A stretch of DNA of 40,535 nt. It comes from Deltaproteobacteria bacterium ADurb.Bin151. GTDB lineage: Bacteria > Desulfobacterota > Syntrophia > Syntrophales > Smithellaceae. A model generated the notes under the pieces. That model saw nothing but the letters and a program-made list of their open reading frames with translations, had not been told where the DNA came from and made no database searches. How positions within the stretch are numbered: position 1 is the stretch's first letter; every line of letters starts with the position of its first letter. The stretch is from the NCBI GenBank assembly GCA_002070455.1, contig MWDG01000018.1, positions 1 to 40,535 on the forward strand, read 5' to 3'. Positions 1-8,462 of this stretch are shown here, piece by piece. The position numbers and the translations under genes are program-made.

Positions 1-54
1 AGCTCTATAGCTTTTTTGAATATTTTAGTTTGAAACGTTGTATATTTATGAAAG

Positions 55-83
55 TTGACGATCTGTTTCTTTCAGCTTACTAT
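55..83 (+). promoter_or_regulatory. Candidate sigma-70 promoter for the IS110 end
   Basis: TTGACG (55-60) and TACTAT (78-83) are separated by 17 bases, which is 5/6 and 4/6 agreement with the consensus hexamers. The predicted start would be near base 90, just before the inverted repeat at 100-171, so its RNA would begin with that hairpin. It could drive the transposase or, as known for IS110-group elements, a non-coding bridge RNA from the left end. The left boundary of the element is not visible. Confidence 0.4.
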
Positions 84-99
84 AAGGAAGATAGGAGCG

Positions 100-171
100 G
101 ACATGGTATTTTCGATCTGTTAAAGTTGAATAGCCAAAACAACCATAGCAGAAAGGAGAAAATACCATGTC
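100..171 (+). repeat. 14-bp inverted repeat enclosing the transposase RBS and start codon
   Basis: GACATGGTATTTTC (100-113) is the exact reverse complement of GAAAATACCATGTC (158-171); the loop is 44 bases. The right arm holds the transposase ATG (167-169), and the AAAGGAG ribosome binding site (152-158) sits against it, so in RNA the start region would be paired. Hairpins that hide the transposase start are known from other insertion sequences. In IS110 elements the stem could instead belong to the bridge RNA. The base pairing is seen; the function is inferred. Confidence 0.7.
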
Positions 172-1447
172 TAAAAGCGATTATAACAGACAGGCGGCCC
201 GTCGTCAAAAAATCAGGAACACAACCCTCATTGTCGGGGTTGACATCGGCAATGCCTTCAATGCATTGGGATTCATGAACAAGGAAGGCAACGTATTGTT
301 CAAGTGTGCAAAGCTCCATAACAATCGAGAAGGATTTGAAAAGTTTCTTGATATGATTGAAGGGCTAAAAAAGAAGCATCGTCTAAGGGATGTTCTCATC
401 GGGATGGAACCGACGGGACATTACTGGAGGAAACTGGCCTATTTTGCAAAAGAGCATGGTTATGAGGTTCGTTTTGTGAGGACAACGGCCCTGAAGCATC
501 ACCGGGAACTGGATGAGAGTTCATCCGCCAAGAGTGACCAGAGGGATGCGTTAACCATAGCGAACATCACCCGGGAAGGCAAATATATTGACACCGTCAT
601 CGAGGATGGCGTGCTGAGGCAACTGAGGACATTATCAAAGGCACGTGAGAGGCTTCTTCGTTACAGCGTGAGCGCGAAAAACTCCTTACATGCGGCCTTG
701 GACGACTATTTCCCCGAACTGCATGAGATATTCTGGTCCATGGGATCACGAAGTCTATGGGCAATTCTTGATCAGTGTCCTTTCCCTCAGGATGTCATGT
801 TGATGGAGGTAGCCACTCTTCAGGATCTCATCGCACGAAGTTCGCGAAAGAAGAAAGAATCTTTACAAAAAGCGAAAGCGCTCCGCAAGACGGCTCAAGA
901 AAGTATTGGTTTAAAACAGATAGGCAGTGCTGACCGATACCGCATTCAAATGTGCCTGGAAGAAGTGAAACGGACGGTCTTGTCACTTAAAAATGTAGAT
1001 AAGCAGTTGAAGAGTTTACTGAAGGAGACACCCGCAGCGACCTATTTGATGAGCATACCCGGCATCGGCCCTCTTTCTGCCGCTGTGTTTCTGGGAGAAC
1101 TGGGGGATTCTGCTCATTTTCATAATGCCCGTCAGATTGTAAAGTACGCCGGATATGATCCCCAGGAGAGTGATTCAGGTTCCCGTATTGGCCGAAGGTT
1201 CATCTCCAAAAAGGGGCGATGGCTTTTACGGAAATATCTTTTCTTTATGAGTATGAGGGTTGTGGTTCTGAGCAACTATTTCCAGGAATACTATCAACGA
1301 AAGTTAGAAACAAAGAACCGGTTTGGTCAGCAGCCCAGACGCAAAGAGATGCTTTGTGCGGTAGCAATCAAGCTGATCAAAGTGATCTTTGCCTTGCTGC
1401 GGGATAAACGGGAGTTTGAAGATTTGGCGCCGGCTGCCGCAGCATAA
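167..1447 (+). CDS. IS110-family transposase (DEDD recombinase)
   Basis: This 426-residue protein has the two-part layout of IS110/IS1111 transposases. The N-terminal RuvC-like DEDD domain shows GVDIG with D26, GMEPTGHYW with E81, and SDQRDA with D124 and D127. A helical middle (about 150-285) leads to the C-terminal Tnp domain, with SIPGIGP at 296-302 and a serine cluster DPQESDSGS at 331-339 that would supply the catalytic serine (S337 is my best guess). Length and motifs look complete, so the enzyme may be active. The ATG at 167 follows AAAGGAG at 8 bases. IS110 enzymes are guided by a bridge RNA encoded in a non-coding end of the element; neither element boundary could be fixed here. Confidence 0.93.
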   Translation: MSKSDYNRQAARRQKIRNTTLIVGVDIGNAFNALGFMNKEGNVLFKCAKLHNNREGFEKFLDMIEGLKKKHRLRDVLIGMEPTGHYWRKLAYFAKEHGYEVRFVRTTALKHHRELDESSSAKSDQRDALTIANITREGKYIDTVIEDGVLRQLRTLSKARERLLRYSVSAKNSLHAALDDYFPELHEIFWSMGSRSLWAILDQCPFPQDVMLMEVATLQDLIARSSRKKKESLQKAKALRKTAQESIGLKQIGSADRYRIQMCLEEVKRTVLSLKNVDKQLKSLLKETPAATYLMSIPGIGPLSAAVFLGELGDSAHFHNARQIVKYAGYDPQESDSGSRIGRRFISKKGRWLLRKYLFFMSMRVVVLSNYFQEYYQRKLETKNRFGQQPRRKEMLCAVAIKLIKVIFALLRDKREFEDLAPAAAA

Positions 1448-1464
1448 ACATAAAATAAAAGCAT

Positions 1465-1639
1465 GGTTGTGGTGGAAGGAAGGACCGTGTGCCTTCGTAA
1501 GCTAACAGGTTTGTAGGATTCAGCTTGGTCAACTTCCACCACCCTTTTCGTCCTGCATAAGGTAAGTTGGGCATCAAAGGCCCGTAGAATAAAAGAGGTT
1601 AGGTGAAAAGGAAAAAAAGGTCGAAGTGCCACCACAACC
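1465..1639. repeat. Competing inverted repeats in the 3' non-coding part of the IS region
   Basis: GGTTGTGGTGG (1465-1475) is the exact reverse complement of CCACCACAACC (1629-1639). The overlapping GTGGTGGAAG (1469-1478) is the exact reverse complement of CTTCCACCAC (1533-1542). One left arm can therefore pair with either of two right arms. The location right after the transposase stop suggests a sub-terminal inverted repeat or structured RNA of the element's right end. IS1111-type members carry the bridge RNA on this side. The pairing is seen; the role is inferred. Confidence 0.5.
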
Positions 1640-1750
1640 TTTGGCGCACCGTCAAATATGATGAGGTTTATCTTCATCAATGCACAATGAAATGTATTTC
1701 AACGAACAACCACATAAGTGGCAGTGGCATTATGAACAAGCGGCAGTGGC

Positions 1751-1821
1751 GGCGTTATCCACAGCCATCTCTCCGCCATGCTCCGCGGAAGGGCTGCTCC
1801 GAGATGGCTGTGGATAACGCC
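1751..1821. repeat. Perfect 21-bp-arm palindrome with a DnaA-box match in each arm
   Basis: Bases 1751-1771 and 1801-1821 are exact reverse complements over 21 positions, with a 29-base loop that includes CCGCGG. Each arm contains TTATCCACA (1755-1763 on +, 1809-1817 on -), a perfect match to the DnaA-box consensus TTATNCACA. There is no following T-run, so it does not look like an intrinsic terminator. It could be a palindromic mobile repeat, an IS110 target structure or a DnaA-binding site. The repeat is certain; its function is unknown. Confidence 0.85.
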
Positions 1822-2068
1822 CGGTCCCGAAGATGACAATATCTAATGGGACGATAAACTTTTAATGGTGCAGACGTATCAGATGCACCTTAGACCCAAT
1901 ATATTTTTTGTCTTAACAATGGACAGGGGGTCAACCATTTTCAGCTTTAACGACATGGACAAAGAGAAAATACTTGACATCTTCCTTAGAAGAGGAAGGC
2001 ATCGTTAGATGTTGATGCCACCTACAAACAAATGTTTTTGAAAAGTCCTCATTTTATTGATTACTATT

Positions 2069-4102
2069 TTATGTAAGCTTATAGCCTTTCTCTCGGAATA
2101 ATCTCAGGCAGGCATCGACAACATCAGCGTCATAAATAATTCCCTTATTTTTCTCTATCTCTTCAAGGGCAGCGTCAAGACCTAAACCGGGACGATACGG
2201 ACGATGGGAGGCCATGGCTTCAACAACATCAGCTACGGCCATGATGCGGGCTTCTATTATAATTTCTTCCCCTTTCAGTTTTCTCGGATAACCGGATCCA
2301 TTCATCCGTTCATGGTGTTGATAAACAATTTGCGCCAGAGGCCAGGGTGATTCCACATTCTTTAGCATCTCGTATCCACTTTCGGGGTGTTCTTTGATTA
2401 AAGAAAACTCAAGGTCTGTCAGCTTGGTAGGCTTGGTCAATATCTCCGAGGGAATCGCTAATTTCCCGATGTCATGGATAGAACCTGCCGTCCGGATTCC
2501 TTCTATTTTATCCTTGTTTAATCCCATCACCGTGGCGATAGACCTGGCAAGGTCCGCAACTCTCTTCTGATGACCGGCTGTATAGGGATCTCTAACCTCA
2601 ATAGCTGATACCATAACCTGGATGGTCACACCGATAGACTTTCTGAGCCTTTCAAGGGTCTTTTGAAGTTCCAGCTCTGCCTGCTTGCGCGCAGTGATGT
2701 TTCTTGTTACCGTTAAAATTCCGATCGGCTTGAAATGGTTGTCCCTTAGAAATGATGTCGCAAGCTCCACCCAAATAGTAGAACCATCTTTACAATACTC
2801 CTCAAGCTCAATCAAAGCAGTTCGCGCTAGATCGGCGGTTCCGCTTGATTCCAAGGCCATTTGATCGGCAAACATATTGGTTGCACGTTCCAGAGAATCG
2901 GGGGTTAGCATTTCATTCCACGTCTGTGTCATCGCTTCTCGAGCGGTGTAGCCACGCAGATTTAGTGCTGAAGGGCTAATATATGTAGGATTGAGGCTTA
3001 GGTCAAATACGGCGATTGTATCTGCTGTGTTTTCAACAATTAGACGGTATCGTTCTTCGCTTTCCCTCAATGCAACCTCTGCCTGCTCCCCCTTCACTCG
3101 TTTACGCAGCGAGGCGATACCAAAGGCCAGATTGTCAGCCAGTTCTTTCAGAATTTCAACCTCCCTGGAATCGAATGCATCCGTATCCGCGGAATAGATT
3201 GACAGTTCTCCAAAAGGCTGACCTTCACTGATGAGTGGTAAAGCAATGTTAGATTTATAGCCGCGCTCAATAGCTGCCTCACGCCATGGAGCGAAGGCTG
3301 GGTCCTGCGGAATATTGTGTGCGATGGATGGCTTTCCCGTGCGGATTGCAGTACCACCCGGACCACGACCACGTTCGTTATCGGCCCATGTAACATTGAT
3401 AGATTCAATGTATCCCGACTCGAAACCTGCATGGGCTACCGGGAGTATAGTCTTTGCTTCATCGTGCTCTGCAAAGCCGACAAACGCCATACGATAACCG
3501 CCAACATCGACAATAATCCGGCAGACTTCGTTCAACAACGTCGCTTCATCCATAATGTGAATCAGTGCATGATTCGTGTCACTGAGTATACGCAACGCGC
3601 GGTTTACCCGGATAAGTTCCTTCTCCGCCTTCTTGCGATCGGTGATGTCATGTGTGTCGGCGATGAGAAGTTGCCTGCCATCTACCTCGATCAGACGGGC
3701 AGAAAAAAGCATTTGTCTGGATTCGCCAGTTTTTGCCCTGAATGTTAATTCTACCTTGTCAACAGCGGTGCCGGTTTTGATCAGATCAAAAATCCGGTCC
3801 TTCTCCTCCATATTGTCCCATATATTTAACTCTTTCGTTGTTGAACCAATGACTTCTTCGCGTGAATATCCTCCTAAGCTCAGAAATGAGTCATTTACAT
3901 CCAGAAGCAAACCGCTGGTCAAGTCGGTAATCGTAATAACGTCAGGGCTGCATTGGAATATGGCCTCAAATTTTCTATCAGACTGCCTGGTGTTCGTTCC
4001 CGTCTTCCCGCTCTCCGCTGATTTTTCCAGTTTTCGGATTCTCTGCTTTAAGGATGCATTCTCTTTGATCAATTTTTGATATTCTTTGGATGGATCATTC
4101 AT
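2069..4102 (-). CDS. PAS-GAF-PAS-HD-GYP signalling protein (probable c-di-GMP phosphodiesterase)
   Basis: This 677-residue protein has a short coiled coil (about 5-30), a PAS domain (about 43-158, ending in the usual DITDRK), a GAF domain (about 180-335), a second PAS domain (about 345-475, ending in NITARK) and a C-terminal HD-GYP domain (about 490-677). Metal-site residues are present: H511, the HD pair H543-D544 in HDIGKL, and HHE at 596-598. The motif usually written GYP reads GSGYP at 602-606. HD-GYP proteins hydrolyse cyclic di-GMP; the PAS/GAF part probably senses a small ligand or redox state. No membrane segment is seen, so it should be cytosolic. GGTGG lies just before the ATG. It stands alone, and the copy A repeat with an extended -10 motif lies about 50 bases upstream. 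Confidence 0.93.
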   Translation of the reverse strand: MNDPSKEYQKLIKENASLKQRIRKLEKSAESGKTGTNTRQSDRKFEAIFQCSPDVITITDLTSGLLLDVNDSFLSLGGYSREEVIGSTTKELNIWDNMEEKDRIFDLIKTGTAVDKVELTFRAKTGESRQMLFSARLIEVDGRQLLIADTHDITDRKKAEKELIRVNRALRILSDTNHALIHIMDEATLLNEVCRIIVDVGGYRMAFVGFAEHDEAKTILPVAHAGFESGYIESINVTWADNERGRGPGGTAIRTGKPSIAHNIPQDPAFAPWREAAIERGYKSNIALPLISEGQPFGELSIYSADTDAFDSREVEILKELADNLAFGIASLRKRVKGEQAEVALRESEERYRLIVENTADTIAVFDLSLNPTYISPSALNLRGYTAREAMTQTWNEMLTPDSLERATNMFADQMALESSGTADLARTALIELEEYCKDGSTIWVELATSFLRDNHFKPIGILTVTRNITARKQAELELQKTLERLRKSIGVTIQVMVSAIEVRDPYTAGHQKRVADLARSIATVMGLNKDKIEGIRTAGSIHDIGKLAIPSEILTKPTKLTDLEFSLIKEHPESGYEMLKNVESPWPLAQIVYQHHERMNGSGYPRKLKGEEIIIEARIMAVADVVEAMASHRPYRPGLGLDAALEEIEKNKGIIYDADVVDACLRLFREKGYKLT

Positions 4103-4151
4103 CTTACGCCACCTGTTTTAATTAACGATGTTCATGACGTTCAGTTGGCTA

Positions 4152-4263
4152 TCATATTAGCACTATTCATTTTTTTAAAAAAGGGGAATATTCTGCCGCA
4201 TTTATTACGGATTGAAAGGACGTATGTAAACCAAAATTGTCAGATGTTTTGTTATCAGGAAGC
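4152..4263 (-). repeat. ~113-bp intergenic repeat, copy A, with extended -10 motif
   Basis: On the minus strand the element starts GCTTCCTG and ends TGCTAATATGA. Copies B (10964-11076) and C (12337-12449) have the same ends and nearly the same length (112, 113, 113). The promoter-proximal 16 bases match B and C at 14 positions. TTCCCCTTTTTTAA in the middle matches TTTTCCTTTTTTAA of C. TGCTAATAT reads as an extended -10 element for the HD-GYP gene, whose ATG is at 4102. This is the most diverged copy. Confidence 0.65.
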
Positions 4264-4930
4264 CAGAGTGCAAAACGATGAGCCGACGAACAGAAACAGC
4301 ATACAAGGCTGAGTCTCCGGGCAAGTCAGTACAACATGACAAAGCCCAGGATTTGGGAGATACCGTAAATGCTGTGGTTGCATCGTGACAGTTCACGTTC
4401 ATATCCGGGGCTTTAGGAAGTTCTTATGAAATCTTTATGTGTCAAATAAGACATAAGTTGGCGTAATATTTCATAAAAAGACACCTCCTCGATTGCATAT
4501 TGGACTTGAGAATGATATAATTAAACTAACAAATAGACCCCGTATCGTCATCTGAAAATCTTTTGATGAAACGGGTGATACAGTTTTATGAGCCGCATGG
4601 AATAAATTATAACCTCCTGTCGGACGTACTCCCTCTATCCGGTTGATACAATGCGGCATTAAAAAATTATACGCTCGATCAGCGCTCTTCTTTTAGATTT
4701 AACAAAGGGGGTGATAACTGAATCTATTAATGCGTTAAGTTTCTTAATCATCAAAGGGTGGCCATTTTCACGTCAATTTTCTACCGCTGATATTCTTCTT
4801 CACTTCAAGCATCCCTAACCCCTTCATTAGCTCTCCGGTTTCAGTGAGGGCTTGCTTCGCGATAATGACCGATAGACGGGAAATCTGAATAATACCAAAT
4901 GTAACGTTCTTTAATTTTCAGGAGGAAATT
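4264..4930. other. Long intergenic region before the aor operon
   Basis: No gene could be supported. A 36-codon open frame begins at 4278 (+) without a convincing ribosome binding site. A 7-bp inverted repeat, GCCGCAT (4592-4598) with ATGCGGC (4651-4657), is followed by an A/T-rich run. A weak promoter-like pair, TTGATA (4643-4648) and TTATAC (4667-4672) with an 18-base spacer, points toward the aor operon and would leave a leader of roughly 250 bases. No sigma-54 site was recognised. Confidence 0.4.
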
Positions 4931-5410
4931 ATGTCGAAGATGTTGATGATTTATCCCGATCGCTGCACGGGATGTCATAACTGCACCTTGGCCTGTTCTG
5001 CATTTCATGACGGCGAATTCCGTCCACACACTTCCCGGATTCAAGTGACGACATGGGAGACGGAGGGCTTTTCCATGCCCACTACTTGCCAGCAATGTGA
5101 GGACGCTCCTTGTGTCGCGGTTTGTCCCACCGGGGCCATGCATGCTGATCCGCACATGAACCGTGTGGCCTGGGACGACGTGAAGTGCATCGGCTGTCGG
5201 ATGTGCACACTGGCCTGTCCTTTCGGCGCCGTGGTTTTCGAAACGGCCCGCCGCCGGATTATCAAGTGCGATCTTTGCGACGGGAAACCCGAATGTGTGG
5301 CCTTCTGTCCTACCAAGGCCCTGGATTACATCGAAGAAACCGATTCCGCCAGAGATCGTAAAAAGGCCGTTGCCGTGGAATTCAAAAAAACATTCGAGGA
5401 GGTGAAGTGA
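4931..5410 (+). CDS. aorA: AorA-like ferredoxin subunit with four [4Fe-4S] cluster motifs
   Basis: This 159-residue protein carries sixteen cysteines in four cluster motifs: C12-C15-C18-C22, C53-C56-C61-C65, C86-C89-C92-C96 and C113-C116-C122-C126, so four [4Fe-4S] clusters are expected. It has no signal peptide. Upstream of the W-dependent aldehyde oxidoreductase it matches AorA of the AorABC complex of Aromatoleum aromaticum, where AorA carries electrons between catalytic and FAD subunits and forms a filament decorated with AorB. A strong AGGAGG lies 7 bases before the ATG. The stop is one base from the next start, so it is translationally coupled to aorB. Other four-cluster ferredoxin subunits (DmsB/HybA type) look similar; the context decides the call. 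Confidence 0.85.
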   Translation: MSKMLMIYPDRCTGCHNCTLACSAFHDGEFRPHTSRIQVTTWETEGFSMPTTCQQCEDAPCVAVCPTGAMHADPHMNRVAWDDVKCIGCRMCTLACPFGAVVFETARRRIIKCDLCDGKPECVAFCPTKALDYIEETDSARDRKKAVAVEFKKTFEEVK

Positions 5411-5411
5411 C

Positions 5412-7214
5412 ATGTACGGATGGATTGGTTGTTATTTAAGAATTGATCTGGGCAGCGGGACCGTACGTAAGGAATCCCTCCCTGCCGAACTCGCCAGAAA
5501 ATACCTGGGCGGCCGCGGCCTCGGAACGCATTTCATGATGACCGAGGTGGATCCCAAGATAGATCCGCTGGATCAGAAGAACAAACTCATTTTTGCCGCT
5601 GGACCTCTTTGCGGCACGAATGCTCCGTCTGCCAGCCACTTTGACGTGGTCAGCAAGGGACCGCTTAACGGGACCATTGCCGCTTCCAGTTCCGGGGGCA
5701 TCTTCGGTCCCATGCTGAAATATGCCGGATATGACATGATCATCCTGGAGGGCAAATCGGTGAAGCCGGTATATCTATGGATCTGTGACGATGTCGTGGA
5801 AATCCGTGACGCTGCCGACCTATGGGGGAATACTGTTCCGGAAACGACGGAGGCTATCCGGGCGGCCACAGACGAAGAGGCCAGTGTGGCCTGTATCGGT
5901 CCCGCTGGGGAGAGACAGGTGCTTTTTGCCAACATCATGAATGAATGCGGCCGGGCAGCAGGCCGGAGCGGTGTTGGCGCCGTGATGGGTTCTAAAAATC
6001 TCAAGGCCATTGCTGTTCGGGGTACGGGGGCCGTTCGAGTTCCTGATATCAAGGCCTTCCGGGATACGGTTGTTAGAGCGTCGGCGAAGATCAAGGCCAA
6101 CAGTGTCGGCGGTCAGGGATTAAGAAACTTTGGAACGGATGTCTTGGTGAATATTCTCAATGAATTGGGCGGCCTGCCCACCAGAAACTTCACTGATGGT
6201 TATTTCCCCATGGCAGACAAGGTGGGCGGCGAATCGCTGGCCAAACAACTACTGATCAGGCCGCGCGGTTGCTATGCATGCATTATCAGCTGCGGGCGGG
6301 CAACGAAGGTGACCAATCCGAAATTCGCCGGTCAGGGAGAAGGTCCGGAATATGAAACAGCGTGGGCTTTTGGTCCGGATTGCGGAATCGACAATCTGGA
6401 TGCCGTCACCAAAGCCAATTACATCTGCAACGACTACGGCATGGATACGATCACGATGGGGAGCTCCGTGGCCTGCGCGATGAATCTGTTCGAAGACGGA
6501 ATTATTACAACAAAAGATACGGACGGAATCGCCCTGACCTTCGGTAACGTGGATGCGATGATGGAGATGGTTCGTAAAACCGCTGAGGGTGAGGGATTCG
6601 GGAAGAAGCTGGCTCTCGGAAGTTATCGTTTGGCGGAAAGTTACGGGCATCCCGAATACTCCATGACCTGCAAAAAGCAGGAAATGCCCGCCTACGATCC
6701 GCGGGCCATTCAAGGTATCGGACTTAACTTTGCCACTGGTAACCGCGGCGGCTGCCATGTTCGAGGTTACACGATCTCGCCCGAAGTATTAGGTCAACCG
6801 GTCAAAATGGATCCGAGGGTGACGGAGGGAAAACCGGCGCTCGACATAACGTTTCAGGATCTTACAGCGGCCTTGGATTCTTCCGGAATGTGCCTGTTCA
6901 CCACATTCGGTCTGGGTGCGGAAGATCTGGCAGAACTCCTCAGCGCTGCGACCGGCCTGAACATTACAACGGAAGAATTCATGAAAATCGGAGCGCGCAT
7001 CTGGAATCTGGAGCGCCTCTTCAATCTCAAAGCGGGATTGTCGGCAGCGGACGACAAACTTCCTGAGCGCCTAACGAAAGATCCCATACTGACGGGACCC
7101 TCCAAGGGGCTGGTAAACCGGCTTGGTGAGATGCTGCCGGAGTATTACAAATTGAGGGGGTGGGATGCCGCCGGTGTGCCGACAAAACAGACGCTGACAG
7201 ACCTGGGATTGTAG
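5412..7214 (+). CDS. aorB: Aldehyde:ferredoxin oxidoreductase catalytic subunit (tungsten pterin enzyme)
   Basis: The 600-residue length is typical for the AOR family. The N-terminal domain has LGGRGLGTHF and the conserved GPLNGT and SGGIFGP stretches. The proximal [4Fe-4S] cluster ligands are C287, C290 and C294 (C-x2-C-x3-C) plus the distant C494 in SSGMCLF. The enzyme should oxidise aldehydes to acids at a bis-pterin tungsten (less likely molybdenum) site in the cytoplasm and pass electrons to AorA. In fermenting or syntrophic cells the reverse reaction, acid reduction, is also possible. GAGGAGG from the end of aorA forms the ribosome binding site. The aldehyde range and the metal cannot be told from sequence, and BamB-type benzoyl-CoA reductase subunits are related; the neighbours argue for AorB. 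Confidence 0.93.
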   Translation: MYGWIGCYLRIDLGSGTVRKESLPAELARKYLGGRGLGTHFMMTEVDPKIDPLDQKNKLIFAAGPLCGTNAPSASHFDVVSKGPLNGTIAASSSGGIFGPMLKYAGYDMIILEGKSVKPVYLWICDDVVEIRDAADLWGNTVPETTEAIRAATDEEASVACIGPAGERQVLFANIMNECGRAAGRSGVGAVMGSKNLKAIAVRGTGAVRVPDIKAFRDTVVRASAKIKANSVGGQGLRNFGTDVLVNILNELGGLPTRNFTDGYFPMADKVGGESLAKQLLIRPRGCYACIISCGRATKVTNPKFAGQGEGPEYETAWAFGPDCGIDNLDAVTKANYICNDYGMDTITMGSSVACAMNLFEDGIITTKDTDGIALTFGNVDAMMEMVRKTAEGEGFGKKLALGSYRLAESYGHPEYSMTCKKQEMPAYDPRAIQGIGLNFATGNRGGCHVRGYTISPEVLGQPVKMDPRVTEGKPALDITFQDLTAALDSSGMCLFTTFGLGAEDLAELLSAATGLNITTEEFMKIGARIWNLERLFNLKAGLSAADDKLPERLTKDPILTGPSKGLVNRLGEMLPEYYKLRGWDAAGVPTKQTLTDLGL

Positions 7215-7227
7215 GAGGAAAGCACAG

Positions 7228-8442
7228 ATGAAATACGTAATCATCGGAGCGGGTCCCGCGGGGCTCAATGCCGCGGCCACTCTGCGTCGTGTTGATTCCG
7301 AAGGGGACGTCACCTTGCTTTCCGGCGAGGCGACGCCCCCTTACGCCAAAATGGTGCTCCCCTACCTGCTGGCCGGACTGATGGAAGAAAAAAACTTATT
7401 TCTGCCCGTTCCGGATAACATGACTTTCCGCACGGGCTGTAAGGCTACCCGGATTAATACGGCACAGCGGACACTTGAAACAGATACCGGGGAGACTGTC
7501 GAGTACGACAGGCTCCTCATTGCCACTGGTGGAGTCCCGGAGCGTCCAGTCATCCAGGGCAGCGATTATCCCTTCGTGCTGACCATCCGGGATCTTCCCG
7601 ACGTCCGGCAGATTCAGAAACTACTGAAGGATAAGAAAAAAAAGGGACATGCCGTAATTGCGGGGGCCGGTCCGGTAAGCATGGAAACCGGCGACGCTCT
7701 GCACCGTCTGGGGATGAAGATTACTCTTATCGTAACCTCAAACCGCGTTTTTTCAACCATGCTGGATGTTCCCGGCGCGGCAGTCGTGGAAGATCATCTC
7801 CATAAGCAGGGAGTTGATGTCCTCAAGGGCGAGGATATTGTCCGCATCGGCAGCAGTGGAAAGATCACACTGAAATCCGGAGCTACGCTGGACAGCAATC
7901 TTGTCGTTTTCGGAAAAGGCGTCAATCCCTGTGTCGCGTTCCTGGCCGATAGCGGGATCGCCGTGCGGCGCGGCATTACGGTCAATGAATGTATGGAGAC
8001 AAGCATTCCCGGAATTTTCGCTGCTGGCGACGCCGTGGAAACGAAGGACTTGGTTGTCGGCGATCAGAGGGTCAATGCCCTCTGGCCCGCGGCAGTCGAA
8101 CAGGGACGGATTGCGGCGTTGAACATGGCAGGCATTGCGGCCGGTTATGACGGAAGCCTTTCCAGAAACATCCTGCGGGTCTTCGGCCTGTCTATCTTCG
8201 TTGCCGGACAGGGACGGGCAGACGGGCCGGAAATCAAAGTTTCCACGGGCGCCGGGCTCTACCATAAGATCGTTATGGACAAAGGCATCCTGAAAGGTTT
8301 CATTTTTATCGGTGAAGTCCGTCACGAAGGTCTCTACAGGGAGATCCTGCAGCGGCAGACCGGCATGGGGCATTTTGCCAATGCTCTTCTCAGGGGAGGT
8401 TTCACTTACGGACGCTTCCAGCGGCAGGCAATGCGCATTTAA
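7228..8442 (+). CDS. aorC: AorC-like FAD/NAD(P)-binding oxidoreductase subunit
   Basis: This 404-residue pyridine nucleotide-disulfide oxidoreductase-fold protein has an N-terminal FAD-binding GAGPAG (residues 7-12), a second dinucleotide fold starting at AGAGPVSMETG (about 151-161), and the FAD-contact motif IFAAGDAV. In the NAD(P) motif the third glycine is a serine. No CxxxxC redox pair is seen near the FAD site, so it is not a disulfide reductase. Between aorB and the cofactor genes it fits AorC, the subunit that exchanges electrons with NAD(H). AGGAGG precedes the ATG and the gap to aorB is 13 bases. A soluble NADH oxidase or rubredoxin reductase-like role is the alternative if it does not join the complex. 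Confidence 0.82.
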   Translation: MKYVIIGAGPAGLNAAATLRRVDSEGDVTLLSGEATPPYAKMVLPYLLAGLMEEKNLFLPVPDNMTFRTGCKATRINTAQRTLETDTGETVEYDRLLIATGGVPERPVIQGSDYPFVLTIRDLPDVRQIQKLLKDKKKKGHAVIAGAGPVSMETGDALHRLGMKITLIVTSNRVFSTMLDVPGAAVVEDHLHKQGVDVLKGEDIVRIGSSGKITLKSGATLDSNLVVFGKGVNPCVAFLADSGIAVRRGITVNECMETSIPGIFAAGDAVETKDLVVGDQRVNALWPAAVEQGRIAALNMAGIAAGYDGSLSRNILRVFGLSIFVAGQGRADGPEIKVSTGAGLYHKIVMDKGILKGFIFIGEVRHEGLYREILQRQTGMGHFANALLRGGFTYGRFQRQAMRI

Positions 8443-8462
8443 TGGCGAGATGAAACGAAACA

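Larger units (their letters stand above)
1448..2068. other. Non-coding stretch after the transposase
   Basis: I see no supportable gene in these 621 bases. They hold the competing inverted repeats at 1465-1639, the palindrome at 1751-1821 and a smaller inverted repeat, GGTGCA (1867-1872) with TGCACC (1884-1889). GGCAGTGGC occurs twice shortly before and at the edge of the palindrome. The right end of the IS must lie somewhere in here, but no flanking target-site evidence was found. Confidence 0.6.

Noticed and set aside
1603..1836. 77-codon plus-strand frame after the transposase
   Set aside because: It runs straight through the 71-bp palindrome, so it is an accident of the repeat rather than a gene.
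4278..4388. 36-codon plus-strand frame starting MSRRTETAYKAE
   Set aside because: It looked faintly like the start of a group II intron-encoded protein, but nothing follows it and no intron RNA structure was found.
4592..4657. GCCGCAT/ATGCGGC inverted repeat before the aor operon
   Set aside because: Only 7 bp with a 52-base loop; expected by chance in a gap of this size.
4471..4659. 62-residue minus-strand frame in the pre-aor gap
   Set aside because: No ribosome binding site and no family resemblance.
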